Shown here: positions 39,507 through 48,502 of the stretch, in pieces | Layout: every line of letters begins with the position of its first letter | Numbering within the stretch: the first letter of the stretch is position 1 | Source: Sinorhizobium numidicum | GTDB lineage: Bacteria > Pseudomonadota > Alphaproteobacteria > Rhizobiales > Rhizobiaceae | Assembly: GCF_029892045.1 (NCBI RefSeq) | Contig: NZ_CP120368.1 | Coordinates: 3,704,520 to 3,768,519, forward strand | DNA length: 64,000 nt | Direction: 5' to 3' | Notes under the pieces: model-generated | Told to the model about the DNA's origin: nothing | What the model saw: the letters and a program-made list of their open reading frames with translations, nothing else | Databases searched by the model: none | Program-made: the position numbers and the translations under genes

Positions 39507-40537
39507 CACCCTCTCCCGCGAACCCGGGCGACCAGAGCCGCAACATGTTCCGGATCGGCTTCGGGCGTTATCCCGTGCCCCAAATTGAAGATCAGCGGTC
39601 CATTACCGAGCACGTCGAGGATACGGTCTATGCCGATTTCCATCGCCTTGCCGCCGGCCACCACTCGCATGGGATCCAGATTGCCTTGGACCGGACCATC
39701 CTTCTGCAGTTCGGCGGCAAAGGACAACGGCACCGACCAGTCGAGACCGATCGCGTCCGCTCCGGTCAATTGCCGGTAATCCCTTAACAGGAGACCCGCC
39801 CCTTTGGCGAAGGCGATAATCTTGGCGGACGGTCGCCGGGCGCGAACGGAAGCGATCATACGGCGGACGGGCTCGACGGCAAATCGGGCGAATTCGTCCT
39901 CGCCGAGCACGCCTGCCCAAGAATCAAATATCTGGACGGCGTCGGCTCCGGCATCAATCTGTTCGACCAGGTAGTCCGCCGAAACGTCGGCGAGAAATGC
40001 CATGAGGTCATCGAACGCTTTCGGATGACGATAGCCGAAGAGCCGGGCGGGCGCTTGGTCGGGCGTTCCGCGCCCCGCAATCATATAGGTCGCGACGGTC
40101 CAGGGGGCGCCGCAGAAACCGAGGAGCGTCGTCTCGGTGGGCAATTCCCGCCGCAATCGCGAAACCGTTTCGAACACCGGCGCCAAATGGCTGGAAATGC
40201 CGTCACCCCTGAGCCGGGCGATACCATCCTCATCGATAGGATCCATTCTCGGCCCGTGGCCTTCCTCGAAACGTACATTTCGCCCGAGCGCGTCAGGAAT
40301 GACCAGGATATCGGAAAAGAGGATCGCAGCGTCGAAGGCGTATCGCCGGATCGGCTGCAATGTCACTTCCACTGCCAGATCGGGTGTGTAGCAAAGATCA
40401 AGGAAACTCCCAGCTTCCGCGCGAACCTGCCGATATTCCGGGAGGTAGCGGCCTGCCTGGCGCATCAGCCAGATGGGTGGTGGGGTCAGGCATTTTCCTT
40501 CCAAGACCTCCAGCACCTTGCGACGTGTTTCGGTCAC
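39506..40537 (-). CDS. hemE: Uroporphyrinogen decarboxylase
   Basis: A 343-residue cytosolic TIM-barrel enzyme that decarboxylates uroporphyrinogen III to coproporphyrinogen [20 protein letters not shown] is the substrate-binding signature; [14 protein letters not shown] and the C-terminal [16 protein letters not shown] are conserved. The GTG at 40537 is chosen because GGGAG lies 9 bases upstream and it gives the family length. The frame continues 9 codons to a TTG in the origin region. In Caulobacter and relatives the origin lies just upstream of hemE, as here. Confidence 0.96.
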   Translation of the reverse strand: MTETRRKVLEVLEGKCLTPPPIWLMRQAGRYLPEYRQVRAEAGSFLDLCYTPDLAVEVTLQPIRRYAFDAAILFSDILVIPDALGRNVRFEEGHGPRMDPIDEDGIARLRGDGISSHLAPVFETVSRLRRELPTETTLLGFCGAPWTVATYMIAGRGTPDQAPARLFGYRHPKAFDDLMAFLADVSADYLVEQIDAGADAVQIFDSWAGVLGEDEFARFAVEPVRRMIASVRARRPSAKIIAFAKGAGLLLRDYRQLTGADAIGLDWSVPLSFAAELQKDGPVQGNLDPMRVVAGGKAMEIGIDRILDVLGNGPLIFNLGHGITPEADPEHVAALVARVRGRG

Positions 40538-40943
40538 TCGCAGCTTCTCCCAATCTATAATCAAACTCTATTGAAAAGGTTTCTATTTCTTAGAGTCGGT
40601 GGGTATCAAGGATTAAAATCAATTCTCGTTTCGTCCAAGCTGCAGGCTTCGGCGTCGGCGGATTGGGAGAGGATAGGCTCTGCTTCGGAGCAAAACCGGG
40701 AGAAGCAAAAAAACGACGCGGAGTCAAAGCGTTGAGGGTCCGGACAAAACTGCACTTCCTGTGGATGAAGAGTCGATCGCCGTGACACTTTGTCTTTCTC
40801 ATGAGTCTTGTCCACATGCGCTTTCGCCGGTTTTCCTGCCAGGCCGCGAATGTGAATAACTCGCCGCTTTTCCACTTGCCTCAAGCGCCGTCGCGCCGTT
40901 ACGTGTTTCTGTCCCGGCCTATCAACAGCCTCCGGAGAATTGC
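40538..40943. other. oriC: Predicted chromosomal replication origin (oriC)
   Basis: This 406-bp gap lies between divergent hemE and ppsR, the conserved alphaproteobacterial origin setting. DnaA-box-like 9-mers are TGTGGATGA (40760-40768), TTGTCCACA (40808-40816) and TGTGAATAA (40851-40859), each one base off TTATCCACA. Weaker ones are at 40868-40876 and 40919-40927. An AT-rich stretch at about 40550-40592 could be the unwinding element. Four GANTC sites (40593, 40721, 40770, 40803) offer CcrM methylation. No open frame is convincing. Five parS-like sites lie within 7 kb. Confidence 0.88.
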
Positions 40944-41765
40944 GTGGAGAACCGAAAAAACTATTTCCACCTGCATCTCGTCTCCGATTCGACCGGCGAG
41001 ACGCTGATCGCTGCAGGACGTGCCGCTGCCGCGCAATTTCAATCGTCGCACGCTCTGGAACACGTCTATCCGCTGATCCGCAATCGGAAGCAGTTGATGC
41101 AGGTATTGGATGCGATCGATGGCGCGCCCGGCATCGTGCTTTATACGATCGTCGACCGTGAACTCGCCGGTATTATCGATCAGAAATGCCGCGAGATCGG
41201 CGTGCCTTGCGTCTCGGTCCTCGATCCGATCATCGAACTGTTTCAGTCCTATCTAGGCTCGCCGTCGCGCCGCCGCTCCGGTGCGCAGCACGTCATGGAT
41301 GCCGAATATTTCGCCCGCATTGAGGCGCTGAACTTCACGATGGATCATGATGATGGACAGATGCCGGCCGATTTCGACGAAGCGGATGTCGTGCTGGTTG
41401 GAATTAGCCGTACGTCGAAGACGCCGACGAGCATCTATCTCGCCAATCGCGGCATCAAGACGGCCAACATGCCGATCGTTCCTGGCGTGCCGCTTCCCCA
41501 CGCGCTGCTAGAAGCGACGAAGCCGTTGGTGGTCGGTCTCATCGCGACCGCCGACAGGATTTCGCAGGTGCGTCAGCATCGCGTGCTCGGCACGAGCCAG
41601 AGCTTTCATGGAGAGGAATATACCGATCGCGCCGCAATTGCGGAGGAACTGAAATATGCCCGCACCCTTTGCGCACGCAACAACTGGCCGATGATCGACG
41701 TGACGCGCCGCTCGATCGAGGAAACCGCCGCCGCCATCGTTGCCCTTCGTCCGCGGCTCAGATAA
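40944..41765 (+). CDS. ppsR: Pyruvate phosphate dikinase regulatory protein (PPSR, DUF299)
   Basis: A 273-residue bifunctional ADP-dependent kinase/Pi-dependent phosphorylase that switches pyruvate, phosphate dikinase (or PEP synthetase) off and on. The N-terminal [14 protein letters not shown], the P-loop-like [19 protein letters not shown] and the C-terminal [18 protein letters not shown] are family marks. The start is GTG 40944 with GGAG 6 bases upstream. The homologue RP001 flanks the origin in Rickettsia and Caulobacter. It is followed by a weak ACGCCGG/CCGGCGT hairpin (41784-41815). Confidence 0.93.
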   Translation: MENRKNYFHLHLVSDSTGETLIAAGRAAAAQFQSSHALEHVYPLIRNRKQLMQVLDAIDGAPGIVLYTIVDRELAGIIDQKCREIGVPCVSVLDPIIELFQSYLGSPSRRRSGAQHVMDAEYFARIEALNFTMDHDDGQMPADFDEADVVLVGISRTSKTPTSIYLANRGIKTANMPIVPGVPLPHALLEATKPLVVGLIATADRISQVRQHRVLGTSQSFHGEEYTDRAAIAEELKYARTLCARNNWPMIDVTRRSIEETAAAIVALRPRLR

Positions 41766-41850
41766 GCGCATAAGAAAGAAGAAACGCCGGTCTCCGAGCG
41801 TTTCCGCTCCGGCGTCCTGGTGACGTTGTGAGGAATCCAGGAATTTTGCG

Positions 41851-42450
41851 ATGACATCCTCACTCGTATTGGCTTCCGCCAGCCCCTTCCGTCGCGCCCT
41901 CTTGGAGAATGCTGGCCTGTCGTTTCAAGCTAGGGCGGCCGAGGTCAACGAGCGGGCACTGGAGCGGCCGTTGGAGGACTCCGGAGCATCGCCCGTGGAT
42001 GTTGCACTGGCGCTGGCTGAGGCCAAGGCGAGGGACGTGGCACGGCATTTCAGCGGCGCACTGGTCATCGGTTCCGATCAGACGATGTCGCTCGGATCGC
42101 GGGTCTATCATAAGCCGAAGGATATGGCGGAGGCAGCCGATCATTTGTTGTCGCTATCCGGAAAGACACACAGCCTGAACAGTGCGATTGTTCTTGTCCG
42201 CGATACCGAGGTCATCTGGCGACACGTCTCGTCCGCCCATATGACGGTGCGGCCACTCAGCCGGGCTTTCGTTGAACGGCATCTGGAAAGGGTCGGAGAG
42301 AAGGCGCTTGCGAGCGTCGGAGCCTATCAGCTTGAAGGCGAGGGCATCCAACTCTTCGAGAAGATCGAGGGCGACTACTTTACCATTCTCGGCCTGCCGA
42401 TGCTGCCGCTTCTCTCCAAACTTCGCGAACTGGGTTCGATCGATGAGTGA
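41851..42450 (+). CDS. Maf-family nucleotide pyrophosphatase
   Basis: A 199-residue protein that probably hydrolyses non-canonical or free nucleoside triphosphates. [19 protein letters not shown] is the Maf signature. IGSDQTMSL and [31 protein letters not shown] follow, and the C-terminal [32 protein letters not shown] is conserved. It overlaps aroE by 8 bases. It is the first gene of a tight maf-aroE-coaE unit. Confidence 0.93.
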   Translation: MTSSLVLASASPFRRALLENAGLSFQARAAEVNERALERPLEDSGASPVDVALALAEAKARDVARHFSGALVIGSDQTMSLGSRVYHKPKDMAEAADHLLSLSGKTHSLNSAIVLVRDTEVIWRHVSSAHMTVRPLSRAFVERHLERVGEKALASVGAYQLEGEGIQLFEKIEGDYFTILGLPMLPLLSKLRELGSIDE

Positions 42451-43303
42451 TTCACGTGAAACATTTGTTAACCATGCCTTCGTCGCCGGCTATCCAATCA
42501 AGCATTCGCGCTCGCCGCTCATTCACGGCTATTGGCTGAAGCAGTTCAAAATCGCGGGAACCTACCGGGCCTACGAGGTCACGCCCGAAGCCTTCCCCAA
42601 TTTTATGCGCGAATTGAAGGACGGGACCGCCGGCCTTTGCGGCGGCAATGTCACCATTCCGCACAAGGAGGCGGCCTTTCGACTTTCCGACCGACCCGAT
42701 GAACTGAGCGCGGAGCTCGGTGCGGCCAATACCCTTTGGCTCGAGGATGGCGCAATTTGCGCGACGAATACGGACGGCCGCGGCTTCGTCGCCAATCTCG
42801 ATGAACGCGCAGCCGGCTGGGACCGGATCTCGACCGCTGTTGTCCTGGGCGCCGGCGGCGCGAGCCGCGCCGTGACCCAGGCGATCCGTGATCGCGGCGT
42901 CAAGACGATTCATGTGGTGAACCGCACAATCGAAAAGGCAAGGGAGCTCGCCGATCGCTTCGGTACCCCTGTGCACGCACATCCGATGACGGCGCTTGCC
43001 GAAGTCATGTCCGGCGCCGGACTGTTCGTAAACACCACCTCGCTCGGGATGGACGGCGAGACGGCACCGATGATCGATTTCTCGCCAATGGCGCGCGAGG
43101 CCGTCGTCACCGATATCGTCTATGTGCCGCTCAAGACGCCGCTCTTGGCCCAGGCCGAAGCGCAGGGCTTCCGGATCGTAGACGGACTTGGCATGCTGTT
43201 GCATCAGGCGGTGCCCGGCTTTGAAAAATGGTTTGGTCGCAGGCCCGTCGTCGATGAGACGCTTCGGCAGATCATCATAAGGGATATGGACGTTCACGCA
43301 TGA
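42443..43303 (+). CDS. aroE: Shikimate 5-dehydrogenase
   Basis: A 286-residue NADPH enzyme of aromatic amino-acid synthesis. [19 protein letters not shown] binds shikimate, [10 protein letters not shown] carries the catalytic Lys, [11 protein letters not shown] and [15 protein letters not shown] (nucleotide site) follow. The ATG at 42443 is inside the end of maf. Its first codons (MSDSRET) spell a parS-like site. The longer frame upstream is maf read in another frame. It overlaps coaE by 4 bases (ATGA). Confidence 0.97.
   Translation: MSDSRETFVNHAFVAGYPIKHSRSPLIHGYWLKQFKIAGTYRAYEVTPEAFPNFMRELKDGTAGLCGGNVTIPHKEAAFRLSDRPDELSAELGAANTLWLEDGAICATNTDGRGFVANLDERAAGWDRISTAVVLGAGGASRAVTQAIRDRGVKTIHVVNRTIEKARELADRFGTPVHAHPMTALAEVMSGAGLFVNTTSLGMDGETAPMIDFSPMAREAVVTDIVYVPLKTPLLAQAEAQGFRIVDGLGMLLHQAVPGFEKWFGRRPVVDETLRQIIIRDMDVHA
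42448..42463. promoter_or_regulatory. parS: parS-like site at the maf/aroE junction
   Basis: TGATTCACGTGAAACA matches the consensus at 15 of 16 positions. It overlaps the maf stop codon and codons 2-7 of aroE. Confidence 0.85.
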
Positions 43304-43890
43304 TCATCGTCGGGCTCACGGGCTCCATCGGGATGGGGAAATCGACTGCCGCCCAGATGTTCCGGGAACTCGGCGTGCCAGTAAACGATGCCGACCAGGT
43401 GGTGCACGACCTCTATCGCGGGGAGGCGGTGGCGCCGGTCGAATCGGCCTTTCCCGGTGTGGCAAAGAAAGGCGTGATCGACCGCGCGGAGCTTTCGCGA
43501 CAGCTTGTCGGCGCGCCTGATCGCCTGGCGGAATTGGAGCGGATCGTACATCCGCTCGTCCGCGCCAAGGAGAAGGAGTTCATCGCGCGGCACAAGAGGG
43601 CCGGGGCGCCCTTCGTTCTTCTCGATATTCCGCTGCTTTTCGAAACCAAGGCAGAGACGCGCCTGGACCGGGTGGTCGTCGTTACTTGCGATCCGGAAAG
43701 GCAGAAGGAGCGCGTCATGAAGCGCCAGGGGATGACCGCCGAGAAATTTGCGATGATCCTCGCGCGGCAGGTGCCAGACAGCGAAAAGCGCGCACGCGCG
43801 GACTACATCATCGACACGAGCAACAGTTTCGACGAGACGCGCCAGCAAGTTCGCGCCATTGTCGATCGGCTGCGGGCAGAGGGGGGTTGA
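43300..43890 (+). CDS. coaE: Dephospho-CoA kinase
   Basis: A 196-residue P-loop kinase for the last step of coenzyme A synthesis. [12 protein letters not shown] (5-16) is Walker [23 protein letters not shown] and RMxRQG-type [12 protein letters not shown] are conserved. It starts in the aroE stop (ATGA). It is followed by a repeat, then dnaQ. Confidence 0.97.
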   Translation: MIIVGLTGSIGMGKSTAAQMFRELGVPVNDADQVVHDLYRGEAVAPVESAFPGVAKKGVIDRAELSRQLVGAPDRLAELERIVHPLVRAKEKEFIARHKRAGAPFVLLDIPLLFETKAETRLDRVVVVTCDPERQKERVMKRQGMTAEKFAMILARQVPDSEKRARADYIIDTSNSFDETRQQVRAIVDRLRAEGG

Positions 43891-43902
43891 GTCGCTTGCC
43901 GT

Positions 43903-43965
43903 TTGTCTCTTCGCCCGCTTGCGCGGGGAAGGTGGCGGCAGGCCGGACGAAGGGGCGCAACTCCG
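43903..43965 (+). repeat. Intergenic repeat, GCGCGGGGAAGGTGG type
   Basis: CGCCCGCTTGCGCGGGGAAG, then GTGGCGGCAGGCCGGACGA and AGGGGC, closely match the element at 54201-54248. This pattern (an inverted CCCGC/GCGGGG hairpin, then GGTGGCxGGCAGGCCGGAxGAGGGG) is common between genes in Rhizobiales. It lies between coaE and dnaQ. Confidence 0.6.
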
Positions 43966-44072
43966 CCGTTAAGAGGAAACCGGCAGCGGTGCTTCAACTG
44001 CGGAAAGAACAACATTAGAATGCAGAACGGCTCGCATTGATTCGGTCCAGCCCCGCGAACCAGGGAAACTTC

Positions 44073-44777
44073 ATGCGTGAAATCATCTTCGATACGGAAA
44101 CGACGGGTCTAGACAGCCGCGAGGACCGGGTGATCGAGATCGGCGGCGTCGAGCTCGAGAATCAGTTTCCAACGGGGCGTACGATCCATATCTACATCAA
44201 TCCGGGGGATCGCAAGGTTCACCCGGACGCGCTGGCCGTCCACGGCATCACGGATGAATTCCTTAAGGACAAGCCGTGCTTTGCCGATGCCGTGGAAGAG
44301 ATCCTCGATTTCTTCGGCGACGCGCGCTGGGTGGCGCACAACGCGACCTTCGACGTCGCCTTCATCAATGCCGAGTTCGCAAGGCTCGGATTGCCGCCGA
44401 TTGGCATCGACCGGGTGACAGACACGCTGGCGCTCGCCCGGCGCAAGCATCCGATGGGGCCTAATTCGCTCGACGCCCTCTGCCGCCGTTACGGCATCGA
44501 CAATTCCCATCGAGCACAGCACGGCGCCCTTCTCGATTCCGAACTGCTCGCCGAAGTCTATATCGAGATGATCGGTGGCCGACAGGCGGCGCTGGGCCTC
44601 GTCACAAGCCAGATGGGTGGCTTAACGATCGAAGCCGACGACGCACCGATCATCATTGTGCAAAGGAAACGGCCTTTGCCGCCGCGACTGACGGAAGTGG
44701 AAATCGCCGCGCATGCCGCGCTCATTTCCAATATCGGCAGCAAGGCTATCTGGGTAAAATACAGCGAAATAAAATAA
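44073..44777 (+). CDS. dnaQ: DNA polymerase III epsilon subunit (proofreading exonuclease)
   Basis: A 234-residue DEDDh 3'-5' exonuclease. IIFDTETTGLDSREDRVIEIGGVEL (ExoI), WVAHNATFDVAFINAEF (ExoII) and HRAQHGALLDSELLAEVYI (ExoIII) are intact. The C-terminal tail should bind the alpha subunit. The start at 44073 has AGGGA 7 bases upstream; 12 further in-frame codons upstream are not supported. It sits next to coaE and secB, as in related genomes. Confidence 0.97.
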   Translation: MREIIFDTETTGLDSREDRVIEIGGVELENQFPTGRTIHIYINPGDRKVHPDALAVHGITDEFLKDKPCFADAVEEILDFFGDARWVAHNATFDVAFINAEFARLGLPPIGIDRVTDTLALARRKHPMGPNSLDALCRRYGIDNSHRAQHGALLDSELLAEVYIEMIGGRQAALGLVTSQMGGLTIEADDAPIIIVQRKRPLPPRLTEVEIAAHAALISNIGSKAIWVKYSEIK

Positions 44778-44812
44778 TGCCCGACTCGCGAGAGCCGGGC
44801 ATTGCATTTCCA
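44770..44812. terminator. Bidirectional terminator between dnaQ and secB
   Basis: AATGCCCG (44776-44783) pairs with CGGGCATT (44796-44803), enclosing CTCGCGAGAG. It overlaps the dnaQ stop codon. A-rich sequence on the left (GAAATAAAAT) gives T-rich ends on the minus strand for secB, while TTGCATTTCC follows on the plus strand. Confidence 0.75.
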
Positions 44813-44825
44813 ACACAGAAAAACG

Positions 44826-45329
44826 TCAGTTGGAGGTGCTGTTGGTGTTCGCGACCTGAGCGCGGACCTTTTCTTCCGCCATGCGCTGGGCAAACATCTG
44901 AGCGAAATCGATCGGGTCGATCATCAGCGGCGGGAAGCCGCCGTTACGCGTTGCGTCTGCGACGATCTGGCGAGCAAACGGGAACAACAGGCGCGGGCAC
45001 TCGATGAAGAGCAGCGGCAGCATGTGTTCCTGCGGAAAACCGCTAACGCGGAAGACGCCGCCATAGGAGAGCTCGACATTGAACAGGACCTTGTCCCCGT
45101 CCTTGGCTTCGGCATTCAAGGACAGAACGACGTCGAAATCGTTCTCCGCAAGCGGGTTGGCGTTGACGTTGACATTGATGTTGATCGACGGAGCCCGGTC
45201 GCGAGCCTGCAGAGAACGCGGCGCGCCTGGGTTTTCGAAGGAAAGATCCTTGACGTACTGGGCCAGGATATTGAGCGCCGGGCTTTGCTGGGCACTGCCG
45301 TTGCCGTTGGATGCGGTATCAGTCGTCAT
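44826..45329 (-). CDS. secB: Protein-export chaperone SecB
   Basis: A 167-residue tetrameric chaperone that keeps precursors unfolded for Sec[55 protein letters not shown] and [31 protein letters not shown] are all typical. ATG 45329 follows GAGGAAA by 6-7 bases; the frame extends 14 codons upstream without a site. It is convergent with dnaQ. The 144 bp before it, to fxsA, hold its promoter but no clear motif. Confidence 0.97.
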   Translation of the reverse strand: MTTDTASNGNGSAQQSPALNILAQYVKDLSFENPGAPRSLQARDRAPSININVNVNANPLAENDFDVVLSLNAEAKDGDKVLFNVELSYGGVFRVSGFPQEHMLPLLFIECPRLLFPFARQIVADATRNGGFPPLMIDPIDFAQMFAQRMAEEKVRAQVANTNSTSN

Positions 45330-45473
45330 AAGAGTTTCCTCGGACTTCGAATTGGTGAGGCCATCTAGCATTTAGGACCTGGGCTTACAACCCTCGTGGC
45401 CCTGGGTCCGTTCCCCTTGCGGAGAAGCCTGCTGGTCCCTCCACATCCCGCCTTGTCTTATTATAAACCCAAT

Positions 45474-45983
45474 CTAATGAGAAATCCGGTTGTTCGGCGG
45501 TGAGGAATCGTCCTCGTCCTTCCCCTTTCTGGAGAATTCATCCTCATCGAGGTCGATAATAAGCGGCCCGCGCGGTTGCTCGCGCCGGGGGCCACTTGAA
45601 CGGTAGAAGCCGGTCCCGGCGGTCAGGATCGTGACACGCGTCCGCAGAAAAGCCGCAAAGGCCCGCCTCACCGGCGGCAGGAAGAGCAGAAGACCGACAA
45701 TGTCGCCGACGAAGCCTGGTATGATAAGAAGGACCGCCGCAATGAAGATCAGCGCGGCGCCAAGGACATCCAGGCCCGGGTCGTTCCCCGTCCGAGCTGC
45801 ATCCTGCAGGCGCTGAAGTACGCCGAAACCCTGGATGCGCAGGAGGAAAATGCCGACGACAGCGCTCAGGAATACCAGCAGGAGCGTCATCAGGAGCCCG
45901 ATTTCGCGGCCGACGATGACAAATCCGGCAATCTCTGCGAGCGGCAGGCCGAGGACAATGAGGGGAATGATCAAGGAACGCAT
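45474..45983 (-). CDS. fxsA: FxsA-family membrane protein
   Basis: A 169-residue protein with four hydrophobic segments. It contains LIVLGLPLAEIAGFVIVGREIG, LLLVFLSAVVGIFLLRIQGFGVLQRLQ and LLIIPGFVGDIVGLLLFLPPVRRA, the hallmark of the FxsA cytoplasmic-membrane family. The name comes from suppression of phage T7 exclusion in E. coli when overexpressed; the normal role is unclear. The C-terminal tail is charged. The start at 45983 is the first ATG; a TTG five codons up is possible. Confidence 0.9.
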   Translation of the reverse strand: MRSLIIPLIVLGLPLAEIAGFVIVGREIGLLMTLLLVFLSAVVGIFLLRIQGFGVLQRLQDAARTGNDPGLDVLGAALIFIAAVLLIIPGFVGDIVGLLLFLPPVRRAFAAFLRTRVTILTAGTGFYRSSGPRREQPRGPLIIDLDEDEFSRKGKDEDDSSPPNNRISH

Positions 45984-46049
45984 CGATCGGGCTCGCAAGA
46001 AGAGTCGTGCAATTGGTCGGTCTCCGGTTTATGGGTGCGACATCATCAT

Positions 46050-46078
46050 TTGAATGGTTTATCCTTGCAGACTATATG
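46050..46078 (+). promoter_or_regulatory. Candidate promoter of timA
   Basis: TTGAAT (46050-46055) and TATATG (46073-46078), 17 bp apart, lie 39 bp before the timA start in the divergent gap with fxsA. It is a match by eye. Confidence 0.45.
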
Positions 46079-46116
46079 GAATGCCAGGGAAATTCTAACA
46101 GCGGTTCCGGGTGAAA

Positions 46117-46821
46117 ATGGGCTCCTTCGACTTCATCACGTTTTTTTTCCTGATCGCTGCCGTGGTCATCTTTCTGCAGTTGCGGAGCGTGCTCGGACGC
46201 AGGACGGGCAATGAGCGCCCGCCTTTCGACCCCTATTCGCCGCGGGATATCGGCCAGGGACCAGAGGCGAAGGACAATGGCAAGGTCGTTCAACTTCCCC
46301 GCCGCGAGAGCGCTGCGGAAGACGAGTCCCGGTATGCCACCATCGACACTTTCGCCAAGACCGGAACTGCGCTGAACACCCAGCTAAGGGCGATCAGCGA
46401 TGCGGATCCGAGCTTTGACCCCGGCGAATTCATCAATGGAGCCAAGATGGCCTATGAGATGATCGTCATGGCCTTTGCTGACGGCGACCGTAAGACGCTG
46501 AAGGGACTGCTGTCACGCGAAGTCTACGAAGGGTTCGACACGGCCATCGCTGAGCGCGAGGCCAAGGGAGAGGTGGTCAAATCGACCTTCGTCGGCATCG
46601 AGAAGGCGGACATCGTGCATGCCGAGCTCAAGGAGAACGAGGAAAACATCACGGTGCGGATCGTCAGCCAGCTCATTTCCGCCACCTATGACAAGCAGGG
46701 CAAGCTGATCGACGGCGACGCAGACTCGGTTGCCGAAGTGAACGATCTTTGGACTTTCGCGCGTGACGTCCGCTCACGCGATCCGAATTGGAAGCTGATC
46801 GCCACCGAATCGGAAAACTGA
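46117..46821 (+). CDS. timA: Tim44/TimA-family membrane adaptor protein
   Basis: A 234-residue protein. One N-terminal transmembrane helix (FDFITFFFLIAAVVIFLQL) is followed by a linker and a Tim44-like domain (FDPGEFINGAKMAYEMIVMAFADGDRKTLKGLLSREVYEGF ... NWKLIATESEN). Bacterial relatives of mitochondrial Tim44 are thought to act as inner-membrane adaptors; the client is not known. GTG 46111 two codons earlier is an alternative start. It lies 15 bp before mltA and leads the timA-mltA-smr-xre operon. Confidence 0.85.
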   Translation: MGSFDFITFFFLIAAVVIFLQLRSVLGRRTGNERPPFDPYSPRDIGQGPEAKDNGKVVQLPRRESAAEDESRYATIDTFAKTGTALNTQLRAISDADPSFDPGEFINGAKMAYEMIVMAFADGDRKTLKGLLSREVYEGFDTAIAEREAKGEVVKSTFVGIEKADIVHAELKENEENITVRIVSQLISATYDKQGKLIDGDADSVAEVNDLWTFARDVRSRDPNWKLIATESEN

Positions 46822-46836
46822 CCGTAAGAGGCGATC

Positions 46837-47943
46837 ATGGCCTTTCATCTCGAGCCGGTCAGCTTTGCGGAACTGTCCGGCTGGCAAGCGGACGATCCGA
46901 CGCCCGTCATCACCGCGCTGCGCCGCTGCCATCGCCATGTGGTGATCGCCAAACCTTATAAGACCGGCTCGCTCGGTATTTCCGTTACGGATCTGTTGCC
47001 CGCCTTCGAGGCTTCCGGCTCCGGGGTCTCCGATGCAGCCGGAGCCCGCGCCTTTTTCGAGGAGCAGTTCGTACCTTTTCGAATTCGCCCCGATGAAACG
47101 AGGACCGGTTTCGTCACTGCTTTCTACGAACCGGAGATAGAGGTTCGCGCGGAGCCGGACGAGGTATTCCATTTTCCCTTCTACCGCCGCCCGGCCGATC
47201 TGGTCGAGATCGACGATGCGAACCGGCCGGGCGGCATGGACCCTTATTTCGCCTTCGGCCGCCTTCGCGACGGCGCCGTCGAAGAATATCCCGACCGCAA
47301 GGCGATCGAGCGGGGCTTTCTTGCCGGCCGCGGCCTTGAAATCGCCTACGCCAGATCGAAGGTCGATGTCTTCTTTGTTCATGTGCAGGGCGCCGCCCGG
47401 CTCGTGTATGCGGACGGGTCGCGCCGTCGCATTACCTACGCCGCCAAGACCGGCCACCGCTTTTCTGCAATCGGAAAGCTGCTGATCGACCGGGGCGAGA
47501 TCGACGCGACGACCGTTTCCATGGCAACCATCCGCAACTGGCTGGCAGCACATCCTGAACGGGTCGACGAGGTTTTGTGGCACAACCGGTCTTTCATCTT
47601 CTTCCGCGAGGCGCCCGTCGAGAAAGAAGATCTTGGCCCTGTCGCAGCGGCAAAGGTGCCCCTGGAGCCGGGACGGTCGCTGGCGGTCGATCGTCTCATC
47701 CACACCTTCGGCGTCCCCTTTTATGTTGCGAGCGCGACGCTCACCCACCTTGACGCCGGGCGCCCGTTCGGACGGCTGATGCTGGCGCTAGATACCGGTT
47801 CGGCGATTGTCGGTCCGGCGCGCGGCGACATCTTCACCGGATCCGGCGACGAGGCGGGCAATCTTGCGGGCTCGGTTCGAAACGAAGCCGATTTCTTCAT
47901 CTTCGTCCCTCGTGCGGCTGCTAGCAGATACCGCCATGGCTAG
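46837..47943 (+). CDS. mltA: Membrane-bound lytic murein transglycosylase A
   Basis: A 368-residue murein hydrolase with the MltA domain (TGFVTAFYEPEIEVRAEPD ... KAIERGFLAGRGLEIAYARSKVDVFFVHVQGAARL) and the C-terminal 3D domain (LMLALDTGSAIVGPARGDIFTGSGDEAGNLAGSV), whose aspartates are catalytic. No signal peptide or lipobox is visible at the predicted start, which is unusual for an envelope enzyme, although annotated rhizobial homologues share this. It overlaps smr by 8 bases. Confidence 0.92.
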   Translation: MAFHLEPVSFAELSGWQADDPTPVITALRRCHRHVVIAKPYKTGSLGISVTDLLPAFEASGSGVSDAAGARAFFEEQFVPFRIRPDETRTGFVTAFYEPEIEVRAEPDEVFHFPFYRRPADLVEIDDANRPGGMDPYFAFGRLRDGAVEEYPDRKAIERGFLAGRGLEIAYARSKVDVFFVHVQGAARLVYADGSRRRITYAAKTGHRFSAIGKLLIDRGEIDATTVSMATIRNWLAAHPERVDEVLWHNRSFIFFREAPVEKEDLGPVAAAKVPLEPGRSLAVDRLIHTFGVPFYVASATLTHLDAGRPFGRLMLALDTGSAIVGPARGDIFTGSGDEAGNLAGSVRNEADFFIFVPRAAASRYRHG

Positions 47944-48502
47944 GGAGAAGAAGCTTTCGCCGGAGGACCGCATTCTTTGGGGGAAGGTTGCGCGCTCGAC
48001 CAGACCCATGCCAGGGCGGGTGGAAGACCTGACGGAGTTGCTGCGCGAAGATGAACCGCCGTCCGCCACAGCGGCCACGCTCCCGTCCGATACGGCGACG
48101 TCGAAGCCCGAAAAGGCCGATCGCGGCATCGCCCTCAGCGGCGGCAAGGCCGAACGTCTGCACTATCCTCTTGAGCGGCCAGTCAAACGCAAGTTGGCAA
48201 AAGGTCGGCTCACGCTTGAAGCGCGAATCGATCTGCATGGAATGATCCAAAGCGAGGCGCATGGCCTGCTGCTGCAGTTTCTGCTGAAAGCGCATGAGCG
48301 CGGCCTTCGTCACGTCCTGGTGATAACCGGCAAGGGAACGTCGCTCGGCAGCGACGGCGCTTTGAAGCGGGCGGTGCCGCTCTGGTTCTCGCTGCCGGAG
48401 TTTCGCTCGCTGATATCATCCTATGAACCGGCGGCGCGAAACCATGGAGGCGAGGGGGCGCTCTATGTCCGGCTGGCGCGCGCAAAGGGAAGTGCATCGT
48501 GA
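47936..48502 (+). CDS. Smr-domain protein
   Basis: A 188-residue protein. A charged N-terminal region (AREKKLSPEDRILWGKVARSTRPMPGR) is followed by an Smr (small MutS-related) domain: RIDLHGMIQSEAHGLLLQFL, LVITGKGTSLGSDGALKRAVPLWF and HGGEGALYVRLAR. Smr domains bind or cut nucleic acid; in this operon its role is unknown. The ATG lies within mltA's last codons and the stop overlaps the GTG start of the next gene. Confidence 0.9.
   Translation: MAREKKLSPEDRILWGKVARSTRPMPGRVEDLTELLREDEPPSATAATLPSDTATSKPEKADRGIALSGGKAERLHYPLERPVKRKLAKGRLTLEARIDLHGMIQSEAHGLLLQFLLKAHERGLRHVLVITGKGTSLGSDGALKRAVPLWFSLPEFRSLISSYEPAARNHGGEGALYVRLARAKGSAS

Noticed and set aside
40868..40927. TTTTCCACT and CTATCAACA as further DnaA boxes
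   Set aside because: Each has two mismatches to TTATCCACA; they are mentioned in the oriC entry but not counted as evidence.
41784..41815. ACGCCGG/CCGGCGT hairpin after ppsR as a terminator
   Set aside because: The loop is 18 bases and there is no T-run; a maf promoter or read-through is equally likely.
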